64,000 bases of DNA from Poa pratensis (GCA_947311845.1 CAMZMU010000052.1:140755733-140819732), one strand, 5' to 3'. Shown: positions 10,300 to 22,819, numbered from the stretch's first letter. Made by a program: numbers and translations. Notes: generated by a model not told the origin, from the letters alone.

Positions 10300-13200
10300 C
10301 GACGGTGTTTAGATTTTGAGAGCGTGTCTTCCACACATATCTTCTTTGACGTTTGCTTTGAGCATATCTACATGGATGGTGACGGCTGATCACTAGAAAA
10401 TCCGTAACAGATTCCCGCGGTAAATTCCCAGATGAGCACTCCCATCGCAGGTACTGTTACTGCACGATACAATACGTTACGTTTCTCTCAGCATACGTTG
10501 ATGGCATTTGAGCTGGGAGCTCTGTACTTGTTGGTCTCAGATAGGTTGTCTGAATGTCACTCGGTTTCTGACAGTTAATTCAAAACTTTCCGATTCGTGT
10601 GAGCCTTACGCTACATGGATTCGTAGCTTCGGCACTGACGACTGACTATCCTAGTGGAAATGAGTAAATCTAATTCTGTAAGGAACAGTAGGAATTTGAA
10701 AATGCAGCATAGGCCACAGTACATCAGTGTGTGTAAATGAACATGTAGAATCATGTTAGAATACTGAATACTCAAGGTACTATAGACATCTTTCATGCAA
10801 CATCGGGAATACTTTTTTCTCGTTTAGTAGGCCCTGACCTGTATGGCTCTTTTTTTCTTTTGGTTTCGGTTGTATCATGTTTGTTTCTCCTATATCAATA
10901 TAAAAGGCAAAGCTTTTGCCTCGTTTAAAAAAAAAAACAGCCAATGCAAAAAAGCCTCTCTCTGTCGGATACCTGGATCAATGAGCATACTAGTATCAAT
11001 CCTATAAAATCTCTGTGCATGACTTCGTTATATGTTGATATACACTCATACAGATATCCCAACACACATCCACCAAAAAGTCTTTCATTATTTCGTGCAA
11101 GATATGAAAACAGGTAGTACAATTGTCAAATTTTCACCTTTACTTTGAGCGACAAGCGTGTGGATGAAGGTGTGTCCGCAATGCCCCGTGTAGGAGGGCA
11201 ACCGCATGAGGCCAGGCAAAGCAAGGCTCCTTCCTGGGCTGTCGCTTGCCGGCGACCAGCACAAGCAACTCACCACGCATACGTACAGAACCGTACGATC
11301 CCAGCCTATCAGCGAGCAGGTATGGGTTAAGATGATGAAATGAAATGACGTCAGAGAGGCGATGCTCCTCTCAAATCAGAAAGATTTGGTTGCTAAATGT
11401 TAGTTCTTCGAAAATCTCGGAATGTCAAGAACATGATGCCCGCATAGAAAGAGAAGACCGGAGAAGTTTAGCTATTTGTTTTGGAAACTTATTGCGAAGT
11501 TCAAAATAAACCTTAATGCACTTGTATATAGGATCTGCAAAATACATCATGCAACATTCTATTCAGTATCCAATTGGAAGCCAGAAAGACAGATCAGGGA
11601 ACCCACGGCCTTACGTTCAACAACAGTATATGGTAAATTCAGAAATTTATAGGAAAAATGGAAAAATTAGAAAACCACAGAACAATGGCACGAGAAGACA
11701 GTAGGGGTACAGTGAATAAAATCAGCACAATGACAGATTTCTGTGCGCACAAAAAGCTAAGGTTGTCGTGTAATGCCGTATCAGTCCGTCGAAATCAACC
11801 TCTGCTGCTCGAAACCCTGAGTCGATTTCAAGCCGCAGCTGCTTGACCTCTGCTGGAAGAAACTTCTGAGGTCACGATCAGTATGCATTACCTTGTTCAT
11901 AAGAAATCTCAGAAATCAACACACAGCGCACACAACCAGAGCTGAATCTTAAACTGCAATCGCAATTGGTTTGATGCAATTGGGGTAGTATTATACATTC
12001 AGTTCAGATACGTCGACCACTTATTCAAACTTCATAGAGAATCTTCAATCACCACCAATAATATGAACTAGTTGAATTTGGCGCGCCGGCACGACGTGCC
12101 CTTGATGAGAATTTTTGTTATACAATGTGCATCTTTCTGTACATGAAGCCCCCTCTAGTTTCTAGCCAAAATTTGGGTGTGCTTCCTTATAGCAAACAAA
12201 TAAAGATAAGAAAATTACTCATTTTACATAGTATCTCATGATGAATAGACCCTCTAAGATATGAGAATTTATTATAATTTTATCTTCAAGAAATATGTGG
12301 TGTTTGAATGTTCATGTGAAACATATATTCATGCCTCCACTCGCTTGCTCTAAATTTATTGGTTCCTCTGACATGAGACGCTAAATTGCGGTACTAATTT
12401 GAGGTAACAGTGAAAATAGGAAAGGAGAAAAGCTCAGCAAGTTGATCTCTGACTACTACATGTTGGATGGAACCTGACACCTATTCTAATATTTTACAAA
12501 CATTAGAAATGATGGTCCAACGACCATTGAGCATACAAATATCCTAGGTGATATCATGCTTGCACATAAAAATTCTGAGATGCAAATTTCACATGCTTTA
12601 CAAATAGAGCAAGTGGAGCAAAGATAAGAGGAAAATAAATAGAGCTTGAAAACTGTTAAAGGAGAGTAAAATGACAGCGTATGTCGCAGGAGATATAAGC
12701 TTGATGGCCTTTCCAATATTGTATAGTTTCTTCGCAAATATGGTTATGCATGGAATGTGATATACCATACTACAGAGCATAAGAAAAGGAACTCTTGGTC
12801 GACTATCTTTTGTTAGAATAGTTACCTGAAGATATGCAGACCTAACATGTTCAGTTGTGCTTTCTGTGAGCCAATATTTTATAATCTAAATATGACACCT
12901 ACAAAGAAATTGGCATACATGATATCAGAATAGAATCCAAGAAATACAGGTTAACTTCACCAGCAAACTTGCCTCATCTAAATGTTCTTCAAGGTGTAAT
13001 GAGCTTACAATTATGTGCATGTAATTTTTTTTCGCTTGACATATTTTATTTCACCGAATGAACATTTATATGGTTTAAGACTTGGCCTATATGTACATAT
13101 TCTAATATGTTGCGTGGCAAAAGGCTCAAACTGATAAAACCACAAAGGATATGGTGAAATTCCATCAATAGTATATTTGTTTCCGGTTACCATTATGGCC

Positions 13201-13950
13201 GCAGAATTGTAGGGACCAAAAGATTAATTGTAGCAACTTTTTGTAGAACACGGTAGCATTACAAAAATGAAAAGTAGTGTGTCCCCGTTCAGTTAAGTTC
13301 TTTACTGTACATGGTTCTAAAGCTACAGAAGTAATGATGATAAAGTTAAATGAATCATTGATACTAATGTTGCCGATCATGTAATGAAAAAAGTGTTATT
13401 GCCAGCAACTCCATGGAGATTAGGTTATCTGAAATACATAAGCATCTATAAACATGTAACATGAAAAGGCATATACTGATTCACGGAATATTATAACAGT
13501 GTTTGTTCATAATCATGCAGAATTGTTATTCAATCAGCTTTCTCCTTGGAGTTCTGCATCTCTTTGCATCGTCCATGTCTCTAGTGACCTGAAATGAAGT
13601 ACCCAGTTAATAACCAATAGTAGCATCTTGACCTTGAAAAAAATGTCTGTTCAAATTAGGATGCTAATTTTTTCAGAAACTGCGGTTATTCCCTTTACTC
13701 GACGGAATGAGGCATAATCTTGCAAACAAATTGAGACGAAGGCAACTCAAGATGCAATCAGAATGAACAAATATAATAGGAGTCCTCGATAGAAAACATG
13801 GACATACTTTGTTACGATCAATGTAACCATGTCCAAAAAATAAAACCATAGAACCGTGAAGGGATAATAAAGCTACTATGGATCTGAAGCATTATTCGTA
13901 GACAGAAAAGGGATAGGCAGACCAGTGCTTCCCTGTTCACATAAGGAGTA
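10300..13950. other. Intergenic AT-rich DNA with a probable retroposon poly(A) tail
   Basis: No coding region is recognised. At 10890-10938, plus-strand sequence ending AAGCTTTTGCCTCGTTT and then a run of A closely resembles the 3' end of plant LINEs (the palindromic AAAGGCAAAGCTTTTGCCT just before poly(A) is typical), so a 5'-truncated LINE tail is likely. On the minus strand, a CATTTCAG acceptor at 13589 followed by a short frame ending TGA could be a distal exon of the uncertain gene at 14.3-15.0 kb. Confidence 0.35.
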
Positions 13951-13955
13951 CCATT

Positions 13956-14058
13956 GTGTCTATTATGCTGCTGTTTACGGAGTGCCTGTTGTGTCTATTA
14001 TGCTGCTGTTTACCGAGTGCCTGTTGTGTCTATTTTGCTGCTGTTTACCGAGTGCAGA
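13956..14058. repeat. Tandem repeat, 35-bp unit, 3 copies
   Basis: Three direct copies begin GTGTCTATTATGCTGCTG at 13956, 13991 and 14026. They differ by single substitutions (ACGG/ACCG; ATTATG/ATTTTG). It is a local duplication with no coding meaning apparent. Confidence 0.85.
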
Positions 14059-14343
14059 GGCATACGACGGTATTGTCTCCCAGTTCGATGATTAAAAAAT
14101 AAGCCCTGCTCAAGTTCTGACTATCTATGTGCTAAGTTTTGTTCCTAGCAATGTAGTTCTGGATCACACGCATAAAAATATTGATAAATCTGAAGAGGGA
14201 ATCACATGCATGAAGCGTTCATTCCTTGCAACAGATGACAATCAATTTTCTGGAGTGTATGTACCTAGGCAGGCAGCATATGCTTAATGCGAGCAGAACG
14301 AAGCGAAAAAGCAGAACACTCACCGCCGACGCACAGACTTTAT

Positions 14344-14978
14344 TCAGTACTGAATGTTTAATGCGAGCAGCACGATTGACGCCGTCGTTGCGACCTCACT
14401 CTCCTGACCGAAGTCTGCAAGAAATAAAAGTCTCAACACATCAAATCAAAGAAAAACGGAGCCACTCCGTGCACCGCTCGTCGAGCGCCTCTAGCCACCG
14501 AGGCCCGATCGTGTTCCTCGCCGACGGTTCCAGCTAATGACTTGATATTTTGAGAGAGAGACAGAGACGTGCTTCAGATGAAGAGGATGGGCTTACCCGT
14601 GGCTTGGAGGGCCGCTGCAGCTCCTCCCTTAGGCATCATCTTCAGCACGGCTCCACCGCAGAGGATGGAGAGGGCGAGGAGGAGAAAAAGGATGCGAAAG
14701 GGGCGCCGGCAAGGCGCGCGCGGACGGTGGCGGACGCGTCGAGGCGGCGCACGGTGCTGGGCGAAGGAGTTGGACCCTCCTGCCGACGGGCACGCGGCCC
14801 CGGGCGGCGATCGAGGCGGCCGTGGAGGCGGCGAGGGAGCGGAAGGACGACGGGGAGAGCGCGCCGGCATCCGGGTGGAGGGCGCCGAGCAGGTGGTGCG
14901 ACACCTCGAATCGGCGTGCTTGCGCGACCACCACAGGGCCGAGGGAGGCTGGGGCATGGTGCAGCCGTGCGGAGGCAA
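14344..14978 (-). CDS. Uncertain small two-exon gene, unidentified
   Basis: Candidate exon 1 runs 14978-14597 with a strong ACGG|GTAAGC donor. Exon 2 starts at 14414 after ATTTCTTGCAG and stops at 14344-14346, phases matching, giving about 150 aa. The translation starts MPQPPSALWW, is Pro/Arg-rich, then has a hydrophobic stretch (ILFLLLALSILCGG) and LKMMPKGG before the junction. Another frame of the same block (around 14680-14960) reads equally naturally (VVVAQARRFEVSHHLL...). So either the reading frame is uncertain or there is a frameshift. The CT-rich leader before 14990 and the AACCCTAG-type motif near 15105 suit a plant 5' region. I cannot assign a family. A mitochondrial or plastid small protein is a guess. 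Confidence 0.35.
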
Positions 14979-15110
14979 GCCGACGGGGGTAGGGAGCTGG
15001 GGGAGGGCGGCGGACGACTGCAGACGGCTGGGAGGCGGAGCTGCTGTTGGAGGGGGCGGCGGCTGTCGCAGGGAGTCGATCGCGGGAGCGGCGGCCGGCG
15101 GCTAACCCTA

Positions 15111-15646
15111 GCGTGGGGTGGGGAAAGTGAGACGTTATTGCAAGAAGGCCCTTGTTTTTTCTTCTAATTGGAAATACGTCCTTCACAGCGGGGAAAGCTG
15201 GACTACGGGTTGATTTTTCCGGTAAGTGAGGGCTTTTTTGAAAAAAGCATCACGGGCATGTCCTACGGGCCGTTGGATCACCGGCGGACGGCGTGGATCG
15301 CGGTACTGTAGGTACTGTAGGGATCGCCAAAGTTGGCGTCTTTCATATAGTTAGAGAATATCAAAAAAAAAAAAATACAGTGTTCATCACACATACACCA
15401 ACTTTGCCCTACGGAGATAGGCCGTAGCTCGTGGCACATAACCCCCCATCTTATGTCTGACAGCATACCTATACCAATGGACACACTTAATAATATCCAA
15501 TCGAAGTTATTCATCACTCCGCAAGTCACACGACCACAAGCCTCATGCTACAAGGAAGAGCAGGGATAGATTACTCCCAGGCTGCCTTCCTCGAGCAATC
15601 ACTGGAATGGCCAGCAAACTTGGGGTGTACCAGCTCCGACTACAGT
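15111..15646. other. Intergenic: upstream of small gene / 3' flank of PAO
   Basis: Contains the presumed promoter of the candidate small gene and the 3' UTR of the PAO gene (both on minus, arranged in tandem). There is an A13 run at about 15363. Nothing else is recognised. Confidence 0.4.
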
Positions 15647-18600
15647 TTACAGCCGGGAGATGAGCAGCGGGACGGAGACCGTGGCCGTTTGCTCAGCCAT
15701 CGGGTGGCACATCTCCAGCATGTCGAGCTCCCTGAACTTCTCCAGCACCCTCATCCGGCACTCCTCGGCAGCCATCTCGCCGGTGGAGAAGGCGCCGTGC
15801 ACCGTGCCCGTGTACTGGATGCTCGTCGCCTCCCCTGCAAAGAATAGGTTGTCGACGGGGATGCGGAGCTTCTCATACAGGTCACGGGGCTTGCCCACCC
15901 CGTCAAAGGTGTAGGAACCAAGAGTGTTCTCGTCTGAGCCCCAGTGTGACACCAGATAGTTAAGCTGCAATAAGATTTAGACAACAGAGACTAAGAATTT
16001 GATGCAGAATCTCGATGATTTACTGAGATTTAGGTCAAAATGCTAACCGGCTCCAATGCATTAGGGAGGATCTTCTTCAACTGGGAGAAGGCAAACTGGG
16101 CTGCAGCCTCGTCTGACATCTTCTCAATGTCACAGGCAAGCCGGCCTGCAGGCATGTAAACAAGAACAGGATGGCCCGTTGCCTTGTGCAGGTTGAGGAA
16201 ATAGCTGCAGCCGTATGTAGTGGATGAAACAACTCCAAGGAACTCCACATTAGGCCAGAAAACCTCACTGAAGTGGAGAACTATTTTGTTCTCGACTCCA
16301 ACTGTCAGTTCTCTTATTGCTTCCTCCTTCCACTCTGGGAGCCTCGGCTCAAATTTAATGGTGTTTGCTTTCAACACACCCAAGGGAACAGCAATTACTG
16401 CAGCATCCGCAACAAATGTTTTACCACTGCTTACAGTAACCTCCACCCTGTTCCAGTGGCGAACAATTTGAACAACCCTAAAGAAAAGAGCTTGGATCAG
16501 TACTAACAAACGGAAGTGGAAGTATTGCTCATAGAAAATTTAGAAGAAAGACGTGCATACTTGTGACCAAGACGTATATCTAGGCCTTTGGCCAGAGTAT
16601 TTATAACCGGGCGATATCCACGAACCATGAGACCATGTCCACCAGGAAGCAGTACCTCCTGCACACCATTGCACACAATAGTCATAAATAAGGAAGGCTG
16701 ATATGTATATACATCATGAGCAACATATGTGGCTATTTAAGTAAGTATTGGGTGGGTGGGAATCCTACCTGGTCCCAACACTGGAGCGAGATTGCATCCG
16801 CGTCAGTAGCAAACCAACCCTCCATGCGGCACAAATACCACTGAAGAACATCATGCCCGATCCCTTCTTGCCTGATGTAAGCACCATGATGTCAGATACA
16901 ATGACCAATACCTTTAGACCTATTCATACAGAGATTGGATGGTAAACCTCAAGTGTGGATTTCTCTCCAACACAATTGCAATGGCCTTAGCTATAGAAAT
17001 ATCTTCCTTCATTCTTCCCTTAATTTGCTAGTCTGTACAAATAATAGATGTTATAGGAAATCGGAACCCAAGAAATGTTGCTGAAAATCAATCAGCACCA
17101 AGAACAGAGAGAAATAATTTACCTCTTCCAATATTGTCTCAAACACTTCGCCTATCTTTTGTACAAACTCTTGTGGAACTTGAGAGCCGTTAGTGTCATA
17201 AAGTGCATAACTGAAAGGGAAATACAACATATTAGTTGCAGCCTTATTGGGTTTCATCATATCTATTAACATACAGAAACTAGATGGCCATTTACCTCTC
17301 GAGATCATGGTCAAATAGCACAGAGTCATCTCCACTTGTTCGGTACAGTGGAAGTCCAAGCCTTCCAATGATTGGTGCAAGGGGATTTTCTTCACAAACA
17401 CCATGAAGCCTGGCGCAGAGGAAAAATTGGAAAATAAGATTCAAAAATACTGCTACCGAATGATCTTTCAGCCATAGACAGTTTAAACGAAACTGAAAGT
17501 GGTCCAAAGAAAGCATGGAACTCACCAAGATGCCCCCAGATCAACAGGAAACCCAAAGAGTAGTCAGTGTGAACTCGGCCACCTATCCGGTCACGGGATT
17601 CCAGAAGAATAACCTGAAAAAATCACGTTTGCATAACTGATGAGATGACAAGTGCAATCAAAGGCATCACATGAATTGCAACTAAGAAATCCAAAACAAG
17701 ATCACAAACCTCGAAGGACGCATTCCTGAGTGCATTGGCAGCAGCAATGCCTGCAAACCCACCACCGATAACAATAGCGGAAGGCGTGTGTGATTTTTTA
17801 CTAACATTTTCACCATATGAGCCTGAAATAGAGAAAAAAAAAGGTTTTAGCTCCAACGTAGAGTAGCAAGTTGAACCAGAAAGTTCAAAATTAAAGCGAT
17901 CAATTGTGTGTGTTTCTTTAAGTTATAATTTGGAATACTATAGCCCATAAACAAAAATTTTGGGCATATCTACCAGAAGAAAGGAAGGTAGAAGGCAATG
18001 TTCTCTATGACTTCTCCATATAGGGAGCTTACCTAAGCTCTAACATATCTTACGATGAGTTTTATAAAGAACTTGCTGTAATTGGAGGATGATTGTGAGA
18101 ATGAGGTTAACTGAGTTCATGTATATGGAGGTGTGCGGTCTTTTTAGGGAGAAGAGATGTCGGGCCTTATGGCTGATAATTGCTTATATGTGGAAAAGGG
18201 ATACCTCCAAATGGAAAAAAGACCAGTTCATACAAAAAAAACATAAAGAAGCCTACCAAGTTGTGAAAGTGCCGATATCGCCTGTTCTTCTCACATCAAC
18301 CCTCCTCTACCCCCTCCACCATGGAGGGTTAGTAGTGAGGCATGTTCCCTGTCTCAGAACAATGATGGCGAAGTAAGACAGGAATATTATAGATTCTCGC
18401 TGACTCCCCCAACAAATTGACCGATTGTGGACTGGAACTCTTAATGTAACGTTCTCTGTTTTTGGCTACGTAGTTGACACTCATACTGTAAGAGTATGAC
18501 AGATCAAACTTAAATCCTTTGAACATTTTATTGGACAGGCAGCTGCAAATCAAAACTAAACCTATGATCACAAAGCTAATCAGTATATTTTCTGCTGTTT

Positions 18601-19716
18601 TTTAGCTGAAATGATGCACGTTCTTAAAAGGGAGTGACTGGACACATGGCACATTGCAATAAATATGCAGTAGGCATGTTTTGAGGCTATTGTTTATGAT
18701 GGTATTAGTTGGTAGACCTAGCTTTACGAAGACAACCCCCCACATCTTTCAAAGGCAGTCACACTTCAGTCATTTACTCCCTCCGTCCAATTTAATTGAC
18801 TTGCTATCCACCACATGTGGATGTATCTATACATGTAACATGTATAGATACATCCACATGTGGTGGATAGCAAGTCAATTAAATTGGACGGAGGGAGTAC
18901 ATGATAACTAAGCATCTTTCATATGACGACACTAAGACCCAAAAATAAAGATGCACATATATGAGTTATGTGAAACTGACACGAACGCAGCTAAACGGTG
19001 CTAATTAATTGAATATTTTAAACTGTATCCTTGGAGGATAGTTAATTGACAGACAACTAGATCCAATCGCAAATATTCTGAACAATAATACATGCCCACT
19101 AGTGGATCACAATAATGTCGATCAGTATGCATGGAATGACGACACAACACTAAACAAAAAAAACGTCACTGTACTTCAACGTGATGCAGTTTGGGTAACC
19201 GATTTCAAGTATCTACGTATTTTAGGTACTAACTGCAGGAATCCTGTGCAGGTACACTAGTTTTCATTGATAAAAAGAGCATGGGACTCCACGACTCCAC
19301 ATGGACTTGTTCTTGCGAATGAGCTAATTGGTCAAATCCTTAAGGTTCCGAAGTGGTGGGTTCCCTTTGCGTGAGGTGCTGGTATAACAAATGTAAACAG
19401 CTAGCATTTCGTCGTCTTCTTCTCCCTACCACCGACCAAGGAGGAAATGGCAATCGTAGCTGGATGGTTGATGCCTCTTTCATCTGCTGGCCCACGAGGT
19501 ACCACCCAACAACCACAAGCAACACGACTGTCTAACCTAACAAAATCAAGTTGGACCACCTGGTCCTAGAATAGATGGTGGCAAAATTCGATTTCTACAC
19601 TAAATTTGCATTAAAAAAGAGCAAAAGATCCCCAATAATAAGGCCATAATCAAGAAAAACAATAGCACATGTGAAATATGCCGGGAGGAGCTATGGAAGT
19701 TACTGTTGTTCGCCAT
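15647..19716 (-). CDS. PAO3: Peroxisomal polyamine oxidase (OsPAO3-like), 10 exons, two 1-nt gaps
   Basis: FAD-dependent amine oxidase that back-converts spermine/spermidine, releasing H2O2. Coding exons: 19716-19704, 17822-17710, 17613-17526, 17409-17296, 17210-17123, 17032(or 17027)-16948, 16871-16769, 16658-16561, 16477-16048, 15964-15647; every boundary is GT-AG. The N-terminus MANNSSYGENV spans the 1.9-kb first intron. The dinucleotide fold [15 protein letters not shown] and the [10 protein letters not shown] motif follow. The C-terminal FAD region has [10 protein letters not shown]...[10 protein letters not shown]. The last residues SRL are a PTS1 peroxisome signal. Restored phases give 484 codons, the family length. 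Two bases are missing: in exon 3 (TCTTTGGG where the family's Ser-Phe-Gly needs one more T, at about 17553-17559) and in exon 6 (GAAGAATGAAG, about 17008-17020). As written, exon 3 breaks the frame. This is either assembly error or a recent pseudogene. Confidence 0.93.
18777..18897. mobile_element. Stowaway MITE, perfect 121-bp palindrome
   Basis: CTCCCTCCGTCCAATTTAAT... forms a 60-bp arm (18777-18836), a single A, and an exactly complementary 60-bp arm (18838-18897), flanked by TA on both sides (18775-18776 and 18898-18899). It lies in PAO intron 1. The perfect arms imply a young insertion and a transcript able to fold into a long hairpin. Confidence 0.95.
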
Positions 19717-19767
19717 GTTGTTCAGCTCTGTTCTCCTCCTTGGCGATTACTACTGGAATTGGATCTA

Positions 19768-19899
19768 CTACCTACTGGGATTAGAATTGGACTGGTGATT
19801 TGACAGGGGCTGTAGCGAGAAATGCAGCAGGAAGATGAGGAGGCAGGCGACGTAGTGGTTGGAGTTGGAGTTCAGTCCCAGATTGACGAAACAGTTCAT
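19768..19899 (-). promoter_or_regulatory. uORF (43 codons) in the PAO 5' leader
   Basis: In the leader exon upstream of the PAO start (19716), an ATG at 19899 opens a 43-aa frame (MNCFVNLGLNSNS..., with a hydrophobic ACLLIFLLHF core) ending at 19768, about 51 nt before the main ATG. A second mini-uORF of 7 codons (MGAAALE) runs 19981-19958. uORFs in plant PAO leaders are known (Arabidopsis PAO2 family) and can repress translation in response to polyamines. That this one does so is inference. Confidence 0.5.
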
Positions 19900-21132
19900 G
19901 CAGTCGCGCAGCCGAATGGCAAGCTTTCTTAGGAATTGACGGTCTCCGATCTCGATCTCACTCCAGCGCCGCGGCACCCATGAAACGCTTCAGGCGATCC
20001 GGTTGGATTTCTGGACCAGCTCCCACGAGGTAGCACTGCAAAATCAGAAAACCATCTGTTAATTAAGCCGGTTGGATCAGACATAAACGCTTTCTAGCAC
20101 ACGAAACGAGCCTAGAAATCAATCGAGTCTCCCGCGATTTCGGGAGGGGGCTCCGGTGATCTGGGGCAATCTGGGAGAGTCAAATCACCACGGAACTAGG
20201 AAAATCAGCACTAATCTCCCACACCAGAATCCCACCAAATCGAGTGATATGATCGAGCGAGGTTGGCACCTAGGGCCGGCCAAACGCGTCCCCCCACCCA
20301 GAAAATCGAGAGAGTTCGACCGTTTCCTCCAACAGAATCCTCGGGAGAAATCGCGAAACCCACCTCCTCTGACGACCGGCCGGAGCAAGGAGATCTGTAG
20401 ATCAAAATCGCCGCCGAATTTCTGGGACTCCGAGAGGGGGATTCCAGTAGGTGGGGGGGGGAGAGTTTTTGTGCTTCCTGGACGATTTTGGATTGGGGGA
20501 GCTTTTTTTTCTTCCTTTTGGGCTTGGAGGTCTGGCTGGGGAAGGTGCGTTGCTATTGGGCTCTCTCCCAGGTGGCGCGTGTATATGTAGCCTCGTTTTC
20601 GGGAGGGCGCGATACGTGTACCGCCCGGGTGAGCGTACCCGTGACACTGAGGGAGGAAGCACGCACGAAGATGGTGACGAGCTGGCATATCGTGCACGCT
20701 TGTTCCGAGATGGACGACCAGGATCCGCGCGCAGCGGCCCGGACGTGCACCACCACACGTATCGTCAGTTCGTCACCACGGCTTCGGTTAGGGACGGTGG
20801 ACACCATACGGAAATTCGTGCACGCTGATGTTGATCTGCTTCTTGTTATAAAAATCGCAAAGTTCAGTGTCGAGTAACGCATGCATGATTGATGATTCTT
20901 CTCCCTGAAAAAAGAACGCGTAGATGTGTGGACTTACTCTTGAGCACCAAACTACATGTCATGTGCCTACCAAATAGCGGAGTTGAGTACAGTACTCCGT
21001 ACTATTTTTCGGTTTCTTCGTGTGCTTTTACAAAGGAAAACCCCTTTTTGCTGCATCACGAGGATTTTCAATTGATACCGTGCACTACTAAACTGGTTAC
21101 TTTTTCCTCCGCTCGTGCATGGCTAGCGTTTT
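19900..21132 (-). promoter_or_regulatory. PAO 5' leader, leader intron and promoter region
   Basis: Leader exon 2 appears to begin at 20035 after a TTTTGCAG acceptor, so there is an intron in the 5' UTR. The upstream leader exon and promoter probably lie between about 20130 and 20700, where the sequence becomes GC-rich with poly-pyrimidine (minus-strand) tracts. The first donor and the TATA box are not resolved. No other gene is supported in this stretch. Confidence 0.45.
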
Positions 21133-21468
21133 AAATGATCCCCAATTGGAGAACTTGCCTGTGGCAAGATGGTTAGTTGGGTGGTTGTACCCCTAGCCCA
21201 CCAGAGTTCAAACCCCAGGTTTGACGCTGGTGTTTCTCATTTAAGGCGGAATATTCTTCAGTGGGAGGCGACGTTCCCGTCGACAGCGAGGCGCCCGTGG
21301 TGACTTCGTCAATCTCAAGACTCGACCCGCCGACTCAGTCACTCGGAGGTGCTCATAGGGGTAGGGTGTGCGTGCGTGCGTTCATAGGGGTGAGTGTGTG
21401 CGCGTGTATATGAGCGCTTGCGTTGTACTGTGTTTCGCAAAAAAAAAAAAAAAAATGATCCCCAATTG
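21133..21468 (+). mobile_element. tRNA-derived SINE with 16-bp target-site duplication
   Basis: The body (21149-21452) starts with a tRNA-like region: box A-like TGGCAAGATGG followed by box B-like GAGTTCAAACCCC at 21205-21216. A GT/GC-rich body and A-run tail follow (about 21438-21455). It is flanked by AAATGATCCCCAATTG at 21133-21148 and 21453-21468. The body's GGTGCTCATAGGGGTAGGGT block is a sequence I know to be widely repeated in Triticeae. SINEs are non-autonomous, transcribed by Pol III and mobilised by LINEs. Confidence 0.88.
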
Positions 21469-22810
21469 CACCTGTTTTGCTTGTAAAAGAGTGAGACGCG
21501 CATCATCTTAGAGCATGTAAGAGTGATATATTCTCTTGAGAAGTCGAATGCACTTACGCTATATCTCTTTCTACTCTCTCTGCTCAATTATGTGAAATTC
21601 ATGTGCACCATTCAAAGACACATATGAGAAAAAATGTGTACTTTTAAACCATGTAAGAATTCACCATACGTAGCATCTCAGTCATGTGTTTTTTTATATT
21701 CCGACAATCGAAAGAGACCCTAAAATTAAGAAGAAGAACCACAACACATGTTTGGGAACCGAGCCGAAAAGGAGAACTTATGCCCCGCATGGAGGATGAG
21801 GGGACGTCTCACCATCGGCCAATCTAGGTCGTTGGCAGCCCCGGTGGCGAGCGTCGATGGAGGAAGAGGCCGGGGGGATCAACCAACGTTGGAGGTGCAC
21901 ATCCACTATGTCCATTCATTCATTAGGGTCAGAATACGTGAGACGGGAACCACCATGATAAATGCTGTCAAAAGTGGTATGATAATTGTTACAATGTATT
22001 CCAAGTCATGAGCTACGAGAACGATGATTTTCCAAAGAGGGAGAGCGAGATTAGACCAAGTGCCTGGTGGGAAAAGAGAAGGGATGACATAAAGATTTAT
22101 CAAGACCCGGATCTATAGTTCGTGTAACCAAACACAATGCTCTTTTCCCTCGGCTAGATGGTTTTACCGTTGAAATATTGGAATGTTATGTACATTACGT
22201 CCAGCGAAAACAAACTTTAAAACCATTGGCGACGTACCGCCATTCAGCTAGCAACTAGATTAAAAATAAATAAAGGAAAGGCTTGAAATCCTTGTTTCTA
22301 TAAAGTAACGAAGCTGGAATCACTTAGAAATTCGAAAGACCCACCGTAATTCACTTAACCCAAAAATATGCATCTCCCATCGTGTAGCCCCGAGCACGAG
22401 TGTTTCATCTGTATGATTTTTTTTCAAATAAAAAAATGTTTTACAAAATCTAAAAAAAATCACGCATGTTCTTGATGAGGTACACAGAAATGAGAAATGT
22501 ACATATCTGAGTATAGTTGTTTCAAATTTCTAAATTTTGTTATTTTTATGTATCCCATAACACAAAGAATTTCGCATTATGATTTCGCACAACACGCTGA
22601 ATATTTGTACCGATCTCTCGGACATTTATTAATATTTTTATGATTTTTTTTTCAACAGAGAGAGCTGGTGTCCCGGAGCCAAAGTGAGTTTTGGACCTCC
22701 CATGCTCCTACACAATTATCAGGCAGTGCATCATTACTCGTGAAGGGTGTGCGTGTAACTGCACACTCGCGTTCGCGTACATGTACGCACATGTGAGTCC
22801 ACATCGTCCT
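21469..22810. other. Intergenic, nothing recognised
   Basis: Short chance ORFs only. AT-rich tracts lie at 22400-22650. No gene, RNA or bounded repeat was recognised. Confidence 0.4.
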
Positions 22811-22819
22811 TGTAATCGA

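Noticed and set aside
13956..14058. CRISPR-like array
   Set aside because: Three contiguous 35-bp copies without spacers in a plant nuclear genome; a simple tandem repeat.
15647..19716. LSD1/FLD-type histone demethylase
   Set aside because: No SWIRM domain; the N-terminus, length of about 483 aa and C-terminal SRL fit peroxisomal polyamine oxidase.
21149..21230. tRNA gene
   Set aside because: Box A and box B are present, but there is no cloverleaf and the unit continues into a SINE body with poly(A) and TSD.
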